From contig NZ_KI911331.1 in NCBI RefSeq assembly GCF_000513955.1, positions 44,955-108,954 of the forward strand: a stretch of DNA of 64,000 nucleotides, written 5' to 3'. Source of the stretch: Pseudoxanthomonas suwonensis J47. Its GTDB lineage: Bacteria; Pseudomonadota; Gammaproteobacteria; Xanthomonadales; Xanthomonadaceae. This document shows, in pieces, positions 1 to 8,015 of this stretch (the first letter of the stretch is position 1; the number at the start of each line of letters is the position of its first letter). A program made the translations under genes and the position numbers. The notes under the pieces were generated by a model. It saw only the letters and a program-made list of their open reading frames with translations, was not told where the DNA came from and ran no database searches.

Positions 1-63
1 CTGCCGCGGCTCCCGCCGAAGCCGACCGCTGGAAAGGTGCGCGTTCACCACATGCCGATCTCT

Positions 64-90
64 GGATGCGCTTCGCTTATCCGGGCTACG
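64..90. repeat. Interspersed REP-like repeat, copy 1
   Basis: A 27-base motif beginning GGATGCGCTTCGC and ending CCGGGCTACG recurs with one mismatch at 38676-38702. Both copies lie in intergenic DNA, here beyond the 3' end of the glycosylase operon. Such dispersed intergenic motifs are common in related gammaproteobacteria; that is general knowledge, not shown here. I see no gene in 1-177. Confidence 0.55.
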
Positions 91-177
91 GGTGGCGTGG
101 AGGTGTGGACGTGCCAGCGCCGTCGGTCGCCCGACCCTCACCCCGCCCCTCTCATGGAAGGAGAGAAGGAACGCTTG

Positions 178-372
178 TCAGTCCTCCAGCGACGCCTGCA
201 ATGCCGTCGCCAGTGCCGCGTCGCCGCTGACCAGTTCGGTCCAGCCGAGCGTCAGGCCCTTGCGCCGGCCCTTGGGCACCAGCTTCAGGCCCTGCGGATC
301 GATGGTGAGCGTGTAGGCCTGGCCTTCGATGTTGATTTCGCGGCGCAGCGGCCGGTCCAGCAGAACGGTCAT
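178..372 (-). CDS. Small conserved-looking hypothetical protein, 64 aa
   Basis: I do not recognise a named family. The 64-residue product has a beta-rich N-terminal half (VLLDRPLRREINIEG, then YTLTIDPQGLKLVP), a basic patch KGRRKG around residues 34-39, and an acidic C-terminus. It has no signal peptide, membrane segment or cysteine. Its ATG overlaps the TGA of the upstream DNA glycosylase gene (ATGA), so it is probably translationally coupled to it. Function is unknown; the coupling and a coherent reading frame support it being a real gene. Confidence 0.6.
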   Translation of the reverse strand: MTVLLDRPLRREINIEGQAYTLTIDPQGLKLVPKGRRKGLTLGWTELVSGDAALATALQASLED

Positions 373-1046
373 GGCGTGCCTCCGTTGACCGGGCGGCGCG
401 GGCGTACCGAGACATGCGGATGGTCCGGGACGTGCCAGCGCCAGGGAAAGTCCATCGCCCGGCTGATGCCGATGCGTGGACCGATGGCCGGATGACGCGG
501 CGGCGGCGTGCCGTCGCTGACGATGCAGAGGCCCTGGTCGCCTTCGACCAGGTCCGCTCCGTCGAATTCGCGGGTGATGCCGAAAGCCTGCGACAGCTTG
601 CCCGGGCCGCTGGCCAGGTCGCGATCCACGCGCGCACGCGGGCGTGCCGCGCGCATCGCCTCGGTGCCGGATACCGGCTCGCCCGCGCGCAGCAGCACGC
701 CCATGCCTTCGCCGACCTCGCCGCACACCGCATTGCTGCCCCAGTGCATCCCGTAGGTGAAGTACACGTACAGGTGGCCGGCCTCGCCGAACATGGTCGC
801 GTTGCGCGCGGTACGGCCACGGAATGAATGCGCTGCCGGATCCTCGCTGCCGGCGTAGGCCTCGACTTCGACGATGCGCGCCGCGCGCCCGTCCGCGCGC
901 CAGAGGATCTTGTTCAGCAGTTCAGGCGCGACCTCGGCCGGGTGGCGCCGGTAGAAGTCGCGCTCCAGCACGCGCCAGCGGGCCGCGCCGGCGGGCCCGG
1001 CGAACGAGTGCATTGCGTGGGGACCGGGCCGGTGCTCGTCGCGCAT
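369..1046 (-). CDS. DNA-3-methyladenine glycosylase (AAG/MPG family)
   Basis: This is a base-excision repair enzyme of the alkyladenine DNA glycosylase (MPG) fold, which removes 3-methyladenine and related damaged purines. Family hallmarks are visible: VEVEAYAG, containing the glutamate that activates the catalytic water, then AAHSFRGRTARNATMF and YVYFTYGMHW, the nucleotide-flipping tyrosine region, and ASGPGKLSQAF near the end. The product is about 225 aa if it starts at 1046; an ATG at 1013 would give 214 aa, and neither start has a clear ribosome-binding site. It lies 58 bases downstream of creC on the same strand and overlaps the next small gene, so it may be the third gene of the creBC operon. 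It is cytoplasmic, with no signal peptide. Confidence 0.88.
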   Translation of the reverse strand: MRDEHRPGPHAMHSFAGPAGAARWRVLERDFYRRHPAEVAPELLNKILWRADGRAARIVEVEAYAGSEDPAAHSFRGRTARNATMFGEAGHLYVYFTYGMHWGSNAVCGEVGEGMGVLLRAGEPVSGTEAMRAARPRARVDRDLASGPGKLSQAFGITREFDGADLVEGDQGLCIVSDGTPPPRHPAIGPRIGISRAMDFPWRWHVPDHPHVSVRPRRPVNGGTP

Positions 1047-1104
1047 GTGCACCGGATAACACCGCCGTCGCGAGTGCCGCGTCAAGCGCGGCGGTGGCGC
1101 CGGT

Positions 1105-2532
1105 TCAGGCTGCCGGCAGGTACAGGCTGGCGCAGGCCCCGCCGTCCGCGCGGTTGCCGAGCGTCGCGCGGCCGCCGTGGAGGTCCGCCACCTCGGCGAC
1201 GAAACACAGGCCCAGCCCGCTGCTGCGGTGCGCGCCGTCCGGGCGCGGCAACGAGTAGAAGCGCTCGAACACCCGCTCCAGCGCATAGTCCGGCACGCCG
1301 GGGCCGCGGTCGAGCACGTGCAGCACGACCTCCTCCCCCTCCCTCGAGGCTTCCAGCTCCAGCTCGCTGCCCGCAGGCGCGAAACCCGAGGCGTTGTCGA
1401 GCAGGTTCTCCAGCGCCTGGCGCAGCAGGAACGCATCGCCGGCCACGATCAGGTCGCTGTCGATCCGCGTGCGCAGGCGTTGCCCGCGCGCCTCCAGCAC
1501 CGGCTGCATGCCGGCGGCCGCGGCTTCCAGCAGCCCGGCCACCGGCACCGGCGCGACCGTTTCCAGCGCCTGCCGGTGCTCGACCGCGGCCAGCGCCAGC
1601 ATCCGCGCGACCATGCGCGTCAGCCGTTCGCCCTGTTCGCGCACGGTGCCGGCGAAGCGCTCGCGGTCCGCCGGATCCAGCGGTCCTTCCAGCAGCTCGG
1701 CGCTGGCGTGGATCGCCGCCAGCGGGCTCTTCATCTCGTGGGTGAGCTCCTGCACGTAACGCTCGACGTACTGCTTGCCTTCCAGCTGCACGCGCATGCT
1801 TTCCATTGCCTGGCCAAGCTCGGCGAACTCGCCGCGCAGCGCCGGTAGCGGCGTGCGCTCGCCCGCGGTGGCCGCGCGTGCGTAGCCGCGCAGCGCGCCC
1901 AGCTGGCGCGACAGCCAGGCCGCGGTGACGATGCCGACCAGCAAGGCGACGCCGAGCAGGGCGATGCCCCAGTACAGGACGGTGCGTCGGCTGCGCTCGA
2001 TGAACGGTGCCAGCACGCTGTTGGGCTTGGCCACGGTCAGCACGCCGACGATGGCGCCGGCCTCGTCGTGGATCGGCGCGGCCACGTGCATGACCGAGGA
2101 CTCCGGATGCGCAGGGTCCTCGGCGGTGGAGCGCGCGCCGTAGCGCCCGCGCAGGGTCAGGTGGACGTCGTTCCAGCGCGAGTAGTCGCGGCCCACGTCG
2201 CGGCCGGCGCTGTCGAACACGACGGTGCCGCGCGCGTCGGTCACGTAGATGCGGTACGCGGTGGCGCGCTTGGGGAAGCCCCAGATCTCCGCGCCGGGGT
2301 CGCGGCCCTGCATCGAGCGCACGTGCGCGGCGAAACGGCCGTCGGCGATGCGTCCGGCGAGCAGGTCGTCGCTGGCCAGCGCGGCCAGCACGTTGGCCGT
2401 GTCGACCAGGGTGTCCTCCATCGCCTGGCGCACGCCCGGCTTCACCTGGGCCATGAACACCTGGCCCAGCAGCACCGCGGCCAGGCCGACGATGGCGAAG
2501 TAGCCCAGCAGGATCCGCGCGCCGGTGCGCAC
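1105..2532 (-). CDS. creC: CreC-type sensor histidine kinase
   Basis: A 475-aa inner-membrane sensor kinase that closely resembles E. coli CreC along its length. It has an N-terminal membrane segment (residues 8-28), a periplasmic sensor region with CreC signatures such as VKPGVRQAMEDTLVDTA and DYSRWNDVHLTLRGRYGARS, a second membrane segment (about 185-207), a HAMP-like linker, the H-box ELTHEMKSPLAAIHAS with phospho-acceptor His265, and an N-box (ENLLDN) and G-boxes (DRGPGVPD, SSGLGL) for ATP binding. It starts at GTG, one base after the creB stop, so the two are cotranscribed. CreBC in enterobacteria responds to carbon and redox state; the signal here is unknown. I see no creD in the window. 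Confidence 0.9.
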   Translation of the reverse strand: MRTGARILLGYFAIVGLAAVLLGQVFMAQVKPGVRQAMEDTLVDTANVLAALASDDLLAGRIADGRFAAHVRSMQGRDPGAEIWGFPKRATAYRIYVTDARGTVVFDSAGRDVGRDYSRWNDVHLTLRGRYGARSTAEDPAHPESSVMHVAAPIHDEAGAIVGVLTVAKPNSVLAPFIERSRRTVLYWGIALLGVALLVGIVTAAWLSRQLGALRGYARAATAGERTPLPALRGEFAELGQAMESMRVQLEGKQYVERYVQELTHEMKSPLAAIHASAELLEGPLDPADRERFAGTVREQGERLTRMVARMLALAAVEHRQALETVAPVPVAGLLEAAAAGMQPVLEARGQRLRTRIDSDLIVAGDAFLLRQALENLLDNASGFAPAGSELELEASREGEEVVLHVLDRGPGVPDYALERVFERFYSLPRPDGAHRSSGLGLCFVAEVADLHGGRATLGNRADGGACASLYLPAA

Positions 2533-2533
2533 C

Positions 2534-3202
2534 TCAGCCCACCCGCAGCGAATAGCCCAGGCCGCGCCGGGTCTGGATCGGATCGGCGCCGGGCTCGATC
2601 TCGCGCAGCTTGGCGCGCAGGGTCTTGATGTGGGTGTCGATGGTGCGGTCGGAGCTGTTGCTGTCCGCGCCCCAGACCCGGTCCATCAGCTGGGCGCGGG
2701 TCAGGATCGCGCCGGGCCGCGCCAGCAGCGCGGCGAGCAGGGCGTATTCGTAGCGGGTGAGTTCCAGCGCCTGGCCGCGGTAGAACACGCGGTGGCCGGC
2801 GACGTCGTGGCGGAACGCGCCGCCGGAGGCGCCGCCGCCGCCGCCGGCGCGACGCAGCACCGCGTGCACCCGCGCCACCAGTTCGCGCGGCGAGAACGGC
2901 TTGGTCACGTAGTCGTCCGCGCCCAGCTCCAGCCCGAACACCCGCTCCGGCTCCGAGCCGCGCGCGGTCAGGAAGATCACCGGCAGGTCGTGCTGCCGCC
3001 GCAGCTGCCGGCACAGGGCGTAGCCGTCCATGTCCGGCAGGCCGACGTCGAGGATGGCCAGGTCGAAGTGCCGGGTGGCCGCCAGCGACAGCGCCTGCTG
3101 GCCGGCCAGGGCGTGCACGGTGTCCAGGCCGTCGGCGCGCAGCGCGAACTCGACCGCCTGCGCGATCGCGCCTTCGTCCTCGACCAGCAGTACCTGCGCC
3201 AT
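2534..3202 (-). CDS. creB: CreB-type OmpR-family response regulator
   Basis: A 222-aa response regulator. It has an N-terminal receiver domain with the acidic pocket in VLLVEDEG, phospho-acceptor Asp52 in LAILDVGLPDMDG, the switch threonine in IFLTARG and the lysine in DDYVTKPFSP. The C-terminal winged helix of the OmpR/PhoB class ends TRRGLGYSLRVG. The ATG at 3202 is chosen over a GTG two codons upstream because GGGAGGTGGCG sits immediately before it. A short glycine-rich linker (RAGGGGGASGG) joins the domains. It is the first gene of the creBC unit and is transcribed away from the membrane-protein gene at 3366. Its partner is the adjacent CreC kinase. Confidence 0.9.
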   Translation of the reverse strand: MAQVLLVEDEGAIAQAVEFALRADGLDTVHALAGQQALSLAATRHFDLAILDVGLPDMDGYALCRQLRRQHDLPVIFLTARGSEPERVFGLELGADDYVTKPFSPRELVARVHAVLRRAGGGGGASGGAFRHDVAGHRVFYRGQALELTRYEYALLAALLARPGAILTRAQLMDRVWGADSNSSDRTIDTHIKTLRAKLREIEPGADPIQTRRGLGYSLRVG

Positions 3203-3365
3203 CGCCACCTCCCGCGTGGCGACAGTCTAGCCGCCACCCGTGGTCCGGACGACCGCACCGGCTTCGCCTCCGCTTCATATCCAGCACACAGAACGCGGCC
3301 ACGCTTGCGCGGCGGTACCGTTGGGCCCCACGGCGCGGTCCATGACACGACGAAGGAGAAGGCAC

Positions 3366-3920
3366 ATGGCGGCAGCGGCCGGCAATCGCGGGAGAGGAAC
3401 GGGTTCCTGGTGGCGGTTCTTGATGTGGGGTGGTGCGGCGGGACTGCTGGCGCTGCCCTGGGTGGCGATGCGTTTCACCCGCGAGTTCGACTGGGGCGCG
3501 CTCGATTTCCTGGTGTTCGGCGCGATGCTGGCCGTGGCCTGCGGCGGCTTCGAGGTCGCGGTGCGCCTGGGACGGCACTGGGCCTACCGCGCCGGCGCGG
3601 CGGTGGCGATCCTGGCCGGGTTCCTGCTGGTGTGGGTGAACCTGGCGGTGGGCCTGATCGGCGACGAGGGCAATCCTGCGAACCTGGCGCACGCGGTGGT
3701 GCTGCTGGTGGCGGTGGGCGGGGCGCTGTTGGCCAGGTTCGGCGCCTGCGGGCTGGCGCGGGTCATGGTCGCCACGGCGGTGGCGCAGGGGCTGACCGTG
3801 CTGCTGGCATTGATGGTCGGGCGGCCGCTGGAGGCGGTGCTGACCGCGTTCTGGGTCGGGATGTGGCTGCTGTCGGCGGGACTGTTCGCCCTCGCCGCCG
3901 GGACGGAGCAACCCCTGTAG
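3366..3920 (+). CDS. Integral membrane protein of unknown function, 184 aa
   Basis: I do not recognise the family. After a short basic N-terminus come five or six hydrophobic segments (roughly residues 19-35, 45-66, 72-100, 110-128, 134-155 and 158-178), with few charged residues between them, so it is a small polytopic inner-membrane protein. AAGGAG lies just upstream of the ATG at 3366, which rules out the longer open frame starting at 3240. It is divergent from creB, which makes regulation by CreB possible but unproven. It ends in the stem-loop repeat cluster that separates it from the convergent xylanase gene. Confidence 0.65.
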   Translation: MAAAAGNRGRGTGSWWRFLMWGGAAGLLALPWVAMRFTREFDWGALDFLVFGAMLAVACGGFEVAVRLGRHWAYRAGAAVAILAGFLLVWVNLAVGLIGDEGNPANLAHAVVLLVAVGGALLARFGACGLARVMVATAVAQGLTVLLALMVGRPLEAVLTAFWVGMWLLSAGLFALAAGTEQPL

Positions 3921-3992
3921 AGCGGGGCCTGCCCCGCTCCCCGGGCCGGTAGACCCGCGAACCGCAAGAGCAGCGGGGCAAGCCCCGCTCTA
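3918..3992. repeat. Paired GC-rich stem-loops between convergent genes
   Basis: Two near-identical hairpins, AGCGGGGC-ct-GCCCCGCT at 3921-3938 and AGCGGGGC-aa-GCCCCGCT at 3972-3989, sit 33 bases apart. The outer arms (TAGAGCGGGGC and GCCCCGCTCTA) also make the whole unit an imperfect palindrome. The position between convergent genes suggests a REP/BIME-like element that may work as a two-way terminator. There is no long T-run. Confidence 0.55.
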
Positions 3993-4041
3993 AAGGGGCA
4001 GCTTCGCGATCAGGGAGGCGACGCGGACGGCGACCGGAAGC

Positions 4042-5193
4042 TCAGTCCCTGCCGGCGGCGACGTCGAGTACGGCGCGCAGCGCCGGCTTGGGCTGGTACT
4101 GGCGGTCGAACAGCAGCGGGTAGTTGGTGCGGTTGGGGATGGGATAGCCGTTCTTCCACGACATCGCATCGTGCACGCCCCAGACGCTGACCCGGTGCAG
4201 CTTGTCGCTGCGGTCGCGGAACACGCGGAACAGCTCGGCGTAACGCGCGGCCAGCTGCTGCTGCACCTCGTCGGGCAGGCCGTCGCGGTACGGGTCGAGG
4301 AAGCGCTTGAATTCCGGCAGCTGGAACTGCGGGTGCATCATGCCCTGCCCGATGATCTGCCCCTCCTTCGTCAGCGGCAGCACGTCCACGTCCAGTTCGG
4401 TGATCATCACCTTCAGGCCCAGCGCGGCGTAGGCGTCGATCGCCGCCTCGATGTCGGCGGTGGACGGATAGTCCAGGCCCCAGTGGCCCTGGATGCCGAT
4501 GCCGTCGATGCGGATGCCGTGGGCCTGCAGCATCTTCACCATGCGCACGATGCCGTCGCGCTTCTCCGGGCGCCAGGCGTTGAAGTCGTTGTAGTACAGC
4601 TCGGCATCCGGCGCGTAACGGGCGGCGAAGGTGAAAGCCAGGCGGAGCAGTTCGTCGCCGTCGCCGATGCCCTCGACCCACTTCGTCGGCCGGTACCGGC
4701 CGTCCTCGCCGATCTGCTCGTTGACCACGTCCCAGGCGTGCACGCGCCCGGCGTAGCGCCCGGCCACCTGTTCGATGTACCCGCGCATGCGCTCCACCAG
4801 CGCCTCGCGGCCGACCGGCGTGCCGTCCTCGCGCTGGAAGAACCAGTCCGGGGTCTGGTTGTGCCAGACCAGGGTGTGGCCGACGATGAACATGCCGTGT
4901 TTCCCGCCGAATTCGACGAAGGCGTCGGCGGCGGCGAAGTCGTAGACGCCCGGTTCCGGGTTGACCACCTCGGCCTTCATCACGTTCTCGGCGGTGATCG
5001 CGTTGAAGTGCAGCGGCACCAGCGCCTGCGCCCGCGCGTCGCGACCGGAGACGATGTCGTCGTTGACCGCGGTACCGAGCAGGAAGTGCTCGGCGAAGGC
5101 GGCCTTCAGCGTGGCCGGCGGAGGCGCCGCGCGCCCGGCGGGCGTGGCGGCCATGGCCAGGCCGGCGACCAGGGTCAGGATCGGGATGCGCAT
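4042..5193 (-). CDS. Secreted GH10 endo-1,4-beta-xylanase
   Basis: A 383-aa glycoside hydrolase family 10 endoxylanase that cuts the beta-1,4-xylan backbone. A signal peptide (residues 1 to about 22, ending AAPAGRAA-like) precedes a single catalytic domain. Seen directly: GHTLVWHNQTPDWFF, the acid/base Glu159 in WDVVNEQ, GIQGHWGLDYP, and the nucleophile Glu266 in VMITELDVD, all in family order. No carbohydrate-binding module is present. It is the last gene of the minus-strand xylan operon, 10 bases after the GH2 gene. The product is exported to the periplasm or beyond, and its oligosaccharides would feed the TonB receptor and transporters encoded in the other arm. Confidence 0.93.
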   Translation of the reverse strand: MRIPILTLVAGLAMAATPAGRAAPPPATLKAAFAEHFLLGTAVNDDIVSGRDARAQALVPLHFNAITAENVMKAEVVNPEPGVYDFAAADAFVEFGGKHGMFIVGHTLVWHNQTPDWFFQREDGTPVGREALVERMRGYIEQVAGRYAGRVHAWDVVNEQIGEDGRYRPTKWVEGIGDGDELLRLAFTFAARYAPDAELYYNDFNAWRPEKRDGIVRMVKMLQAHGIRIDGIGIQGHWGLDYPSTADIEAAIDAYAALGLKVMITELDVDVLPLTKEGQIIGQGMMHPQFQLPEFKRFLDPYRDGLPDEVQQQLAARYAELFRVFRDRSDKLHRVSVWGVHDAMSWKNGYPIPNRTNYPLLFDRQYQPKPALRAVLDVAAGRD

Positions 5194-5203
5194 GGTTCGC
5201 TCC

Positions 5204-7972
5204 TCAGGGCACGGCCTCGGCCGGCGTGGTGGTGATGGTGACGCGGGCGCCCTGCAGCGTCCCGGACCGGGCGTGCAGGGTGACCTGCCCGGGCTGGCCG
5301 TCGATGCCGCGGACGATCGCCAGCGCCAGGCCGGAAAAGGCCTGGCGGCGCGGCGAGGGGAAGGCGACCAGGTCGCTGGGATCGCCGTTGTCGGTGGCCA
5401 CCAGCACGCCCGGGCCTTCGACCTGGAACTCGATCGCGTCGTCCGCGGTTGGCACCAGGCGGCCTGCGGCGTCGAGCACGCGCACGGTGACGAAGGCCAG
5501 GTCGCGGCCGTCGCCGGCGATGCGCGCGCGGTCCGCTTGCAGCGCCAGCCGCGCGGGCGCGCCGGCGGTTTCGACGCGGGTTTCCGCCCACGGCCTGCCG
5601 TCGCGCCAGGCCTGCACGCGCAGTTCGCCGGGCTGGTAGACCACCTCGTCCCAGCGCAGCCGGTACTCGTACTGGCCCTTCTTCTTCCGCCCCTGCGAGA
5701 CGCCGTTGACGAACAGCTCGGCCTCGTCGCCGGAGGTGAACACGTGTACCGGCGTGACCTGGCCTTCGCGGCCCGGCCAGGTCCAGTGCGGCAGCACGTG
5801 CACCATCGGCAGGTCGGGCCGCCAGCGCGACTGGTAGAGGAAGTAGCGGTCCTTGGGGAAGCCGGCCAGGTCGATGATGCCGGTGTAGGAGCTGCGCGCC
5901 TCGTAGTACGGCGTCGGTTCGCCCAGGTAGTCGAAGCCGTTCCAGACGAACTCGCCGGCCACGTAGGGATGCCGGTCCAGCGTGGCGAACACCTTGTCGG
6001 CGCTGGCCCCGAAGTCCACCGCGTGCAGTTCGTACGCGCTGACCTGGCGCAGGCGCGAGTCGCCGCCGCTGCCGTCGCGGATCGGCGCGCTCTGCTTCGG
6101 CGTCACCGGGAACAGGTAGATGCCGCGGCTGCTGGCGGCCGAGGCGGTTTCGCTGCCGAAGATCACCTTGTCGGGGAAGGTGGCGCGGAAGGCGGGATAG
6201 GAAGGCGGGGTACGGATGCGTTCGGTGCCCTCGAACTCCGGCTCCTGGCGGATGCCCTCGCCCTGGTAGTTGAGGTTGACCACGTCGAACGCGGTGGGGA
6301 AGGGCATGTCCGCCTTGGCCCAGTTCATCGATGCGGTGGTGGGGCGGGTGGGATCTTCCTCGCGGGCGATCCGTACCAGCCGCCGGGCGAGGGCGGCGCC
6401 GGCCTCGCCGTCGTACTGCTCGCCGACCTCGTTGCCCACGCTCCACAGGAAGATCGAGGGATGGTTGCGGTCGCGGCGCAGCATCGCGCGCAGGTCGGCC
6501 TCGTGCCACTCGGGGAAGACCAGGTGGAAGTCCAGCGGCGTCTTCTTCTTTTCCCAGGAATCGAAGATCTCGCCGATGACCAGGAAGCCCATCGCGTCGG
6601 TGAGTTCGAGCAGCCGCGGATCGGGCGGGTTGTGCGCCAGGCGGATGGCGTTGACGCCCATGCCGCGCAGGATCTCCAGCTGGCGTTGCGCCGCGCGCCG
6701 GTTGAAGGCCGCGCCCAGCGCGCCGAGGTCGTGGTGCTGGTTCACCCCGCGCAGCGGGATGTGCTCGCCGTTGACCACCACGCCCCGGTCCGGGTCGAAC
6801 TCCAGGCGGCGGATGCCGAAGCGGGTTTCGTAACGGTCCAGCACGCGGCCGTCCTGGCGCACGGTGGTGGCGGCGACGTAGCGGTGCGGCTGCTGCCTGG
6901 GCGGCGGGCCCCACAGCCGCGGGCGGGCTATGCGCGCGCTGGCGCGGGTGGTGCCGGTGCCGCCGGCGTCGATCTCCAGCGACGCGGGCGCGAAGCGGGC
7001 GACCGCTTTGCCCGTCGGCCTGCCATCGGCACCCAGCGCGAACAGCTCGCTTTCCACCTGCACGCGCAGCAGTGCGTCGCTGGTGTTGTCGACTTCCACG
7101 CACAGCCGCACTTCCGCCGCTTCGGCCGACACTTCCGGCGTGGTGACGGTGGTGCCCCACTGCGCCACGTGCACCGGCGGGGTGGTCACCAGCCACACGT
7201 CGCGGTAGAGGCCGCCGCCGGGATACCAGCGGGCCGACTCCGGCGGGTTGTCCAGGCGGATCGCCAGGGTGTTGCGCCCGCCGGCTTCCACGTACGGGGT
7301 GAGGTCCACGCGCCAGCTGTTGTAGCCATAGGGCCAGCCGCCGACCAGCTGGCCGTTGAGCCAGACCGTGGCGTAGGACATGGCGCCGTCGATGTCCAGG
7401 TACACGCGGCGCCCGCGCTGGCTGGCGGGAATGTCGAGGTCGCGCCGGTACCAGCCCACGCCCCAGCTCGGCAGCCGGCCCATGCCGCCGTAAGGGCCCT
7501 CGGCGATGAAGGGGCCGGCGATGGCCCAGTCGTGCGGCAGGGTGACGGTTTCCCAGCCGCTGTCGTCGTAACCGGGCTGCAGGAACGGGATGTCGCCCAC
7601 CTGCGGCGGCGTGGCGGGTCGCTCGTGGCGTGCCGCCAGATCGCGGATGAAGCGGTTGGCGGTGGGCAGGATCCACGGCTTGAGCACGGGCCGGTCGGCC
7701 TGCACCCGCACCGCTTCGTCCGGGCGTGCGTCGGCCACCCTGCCGTCGGCGCTGGCTTCGACCTGCGGGCGGACGTCGTAGTCCAGGCGTCCTTCCACGC
7801 CCGGCGGATCGCCGCGATGGAAGCGCCAGCCCTGGTCGAGGCGGATGCGTTCGCGCGGCGCCGGTTCGGTGGCCGCCACCGGCAGGCCAGCGGCCAGGAC
7901 CGCCAGGCCAAGCAGGAGCGCGGCGAGGCGGCGCGGGCGATGCCGCGGGCGCGGCAGGGTCTCGGTCGTCAT
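5204..7972 (-). CDS. Exported GH2 family glycoside hydrolase
   Basis: A 922-aa enzyme of glycoside hydrolase family 2. It has an N-terminal signal peptide (RPRRLAALLLGLAVLAAGL), a jelly-roll sugar-binding domain (HDWAIAGPF, RRVYLDIDGAMSYATVW), an immunoglobulin-like domain, and a TIM barrel with the acid/base Glu515 in LWSVGNEVGEQ and a candidate nucleophile in FGSETAS. C-terminal beta domains follow (FTSGDEAELFVNG and a DUF4982-like region). GH2 covers beta-galactosidases, mannosidases and glucuronidases; I cannot fix the substrate from sequence. In this xylan island it probably removes a side-chain sugar. There is an extra segment of about 75 residues (62-137) between the first strand and the sugar-binding core. 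It lies between uxaC and the xylanase, with short gaps. Confidence 0.88.
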   Translation of the reverse strand: MTTETLPRPRHRPRRLAALLLGLAVLAAGLPVAATEPAPRERIRLDQGWRFHRGDPPGVEGRLDYDVRPQVEASADGRVADARPDEAVRVQADRPVLKPWILPTANRFIRDLAARHERPATPPQVGDIPFLQPGYDDSGWETVTLPHDWAIAGPFIAEGPYGGMGRLPSWGVGWYRRDLDIPASQRGRRVYLDIDGAMSYATVWLNGQLVGGWPYGYNSWRVDLTPYVEAGGRNTLAIRLDNPPESARWYPGGGLYRDVWLVTTPPVHVAQWGTTVTTPEVSAEAAEVRLCVEVDNTSDALLRVQVESELFALGADGRPTGKAVARFAPASLEIDAGGTGTTRASARIARPRLWGPPPRQQPHRYVAATTVRQDGRVLDRYETRFGIRRLEFDPDRGVVVNGEHIPLRGVNQHHDLGALGAAFNRRAAQRQLEILRGMGVNAIRLAHNPPDPRLLELTDAMGFLVIGEIFDSWEKKKTPLDFHLVFPEWHEADLRAMLRRDRNHPSIFLWSVGNEVGEQYDGEAGAALARRLVRIAREEDPTRPTTASMNWAKADMPFPTAFDVVNLNYQGEGIRQEPEFEGTERIRTPPSYPAFRATFPDKVIFGSETASAASSRGIYLFPVTPKQSAPIRDGSGGDSRLRQVSAYELHAVDFGASADKVFATLDRHPYVAGEFVWNGFDYLGEPTPYYEARSSYTGIIDLAGFPKDRYFLYQSRWRPDLPMVHVLPHWTWPGREGQVTPVHVFTSGDEAELFVNGVSQGRKKKGQYEYRLRWDEVVYQPGELRVQAWRDGRPWAETRVETAGAPARLALQADRARIAGDGRDLAFVTVRVLDAAGRLVPTADDAIEFQVEGPGVLVATDNGDPSDLVAFPSPRRQAFSGLALAIVRGIDGQPGQVTLHARSGTLQGARVTITTTPAEAVP

Positions 7973-8015
7973 GCAGGCAACTCCACGGCGGCGGGCGCGG
8001 GATGCGCCCGCGGGG

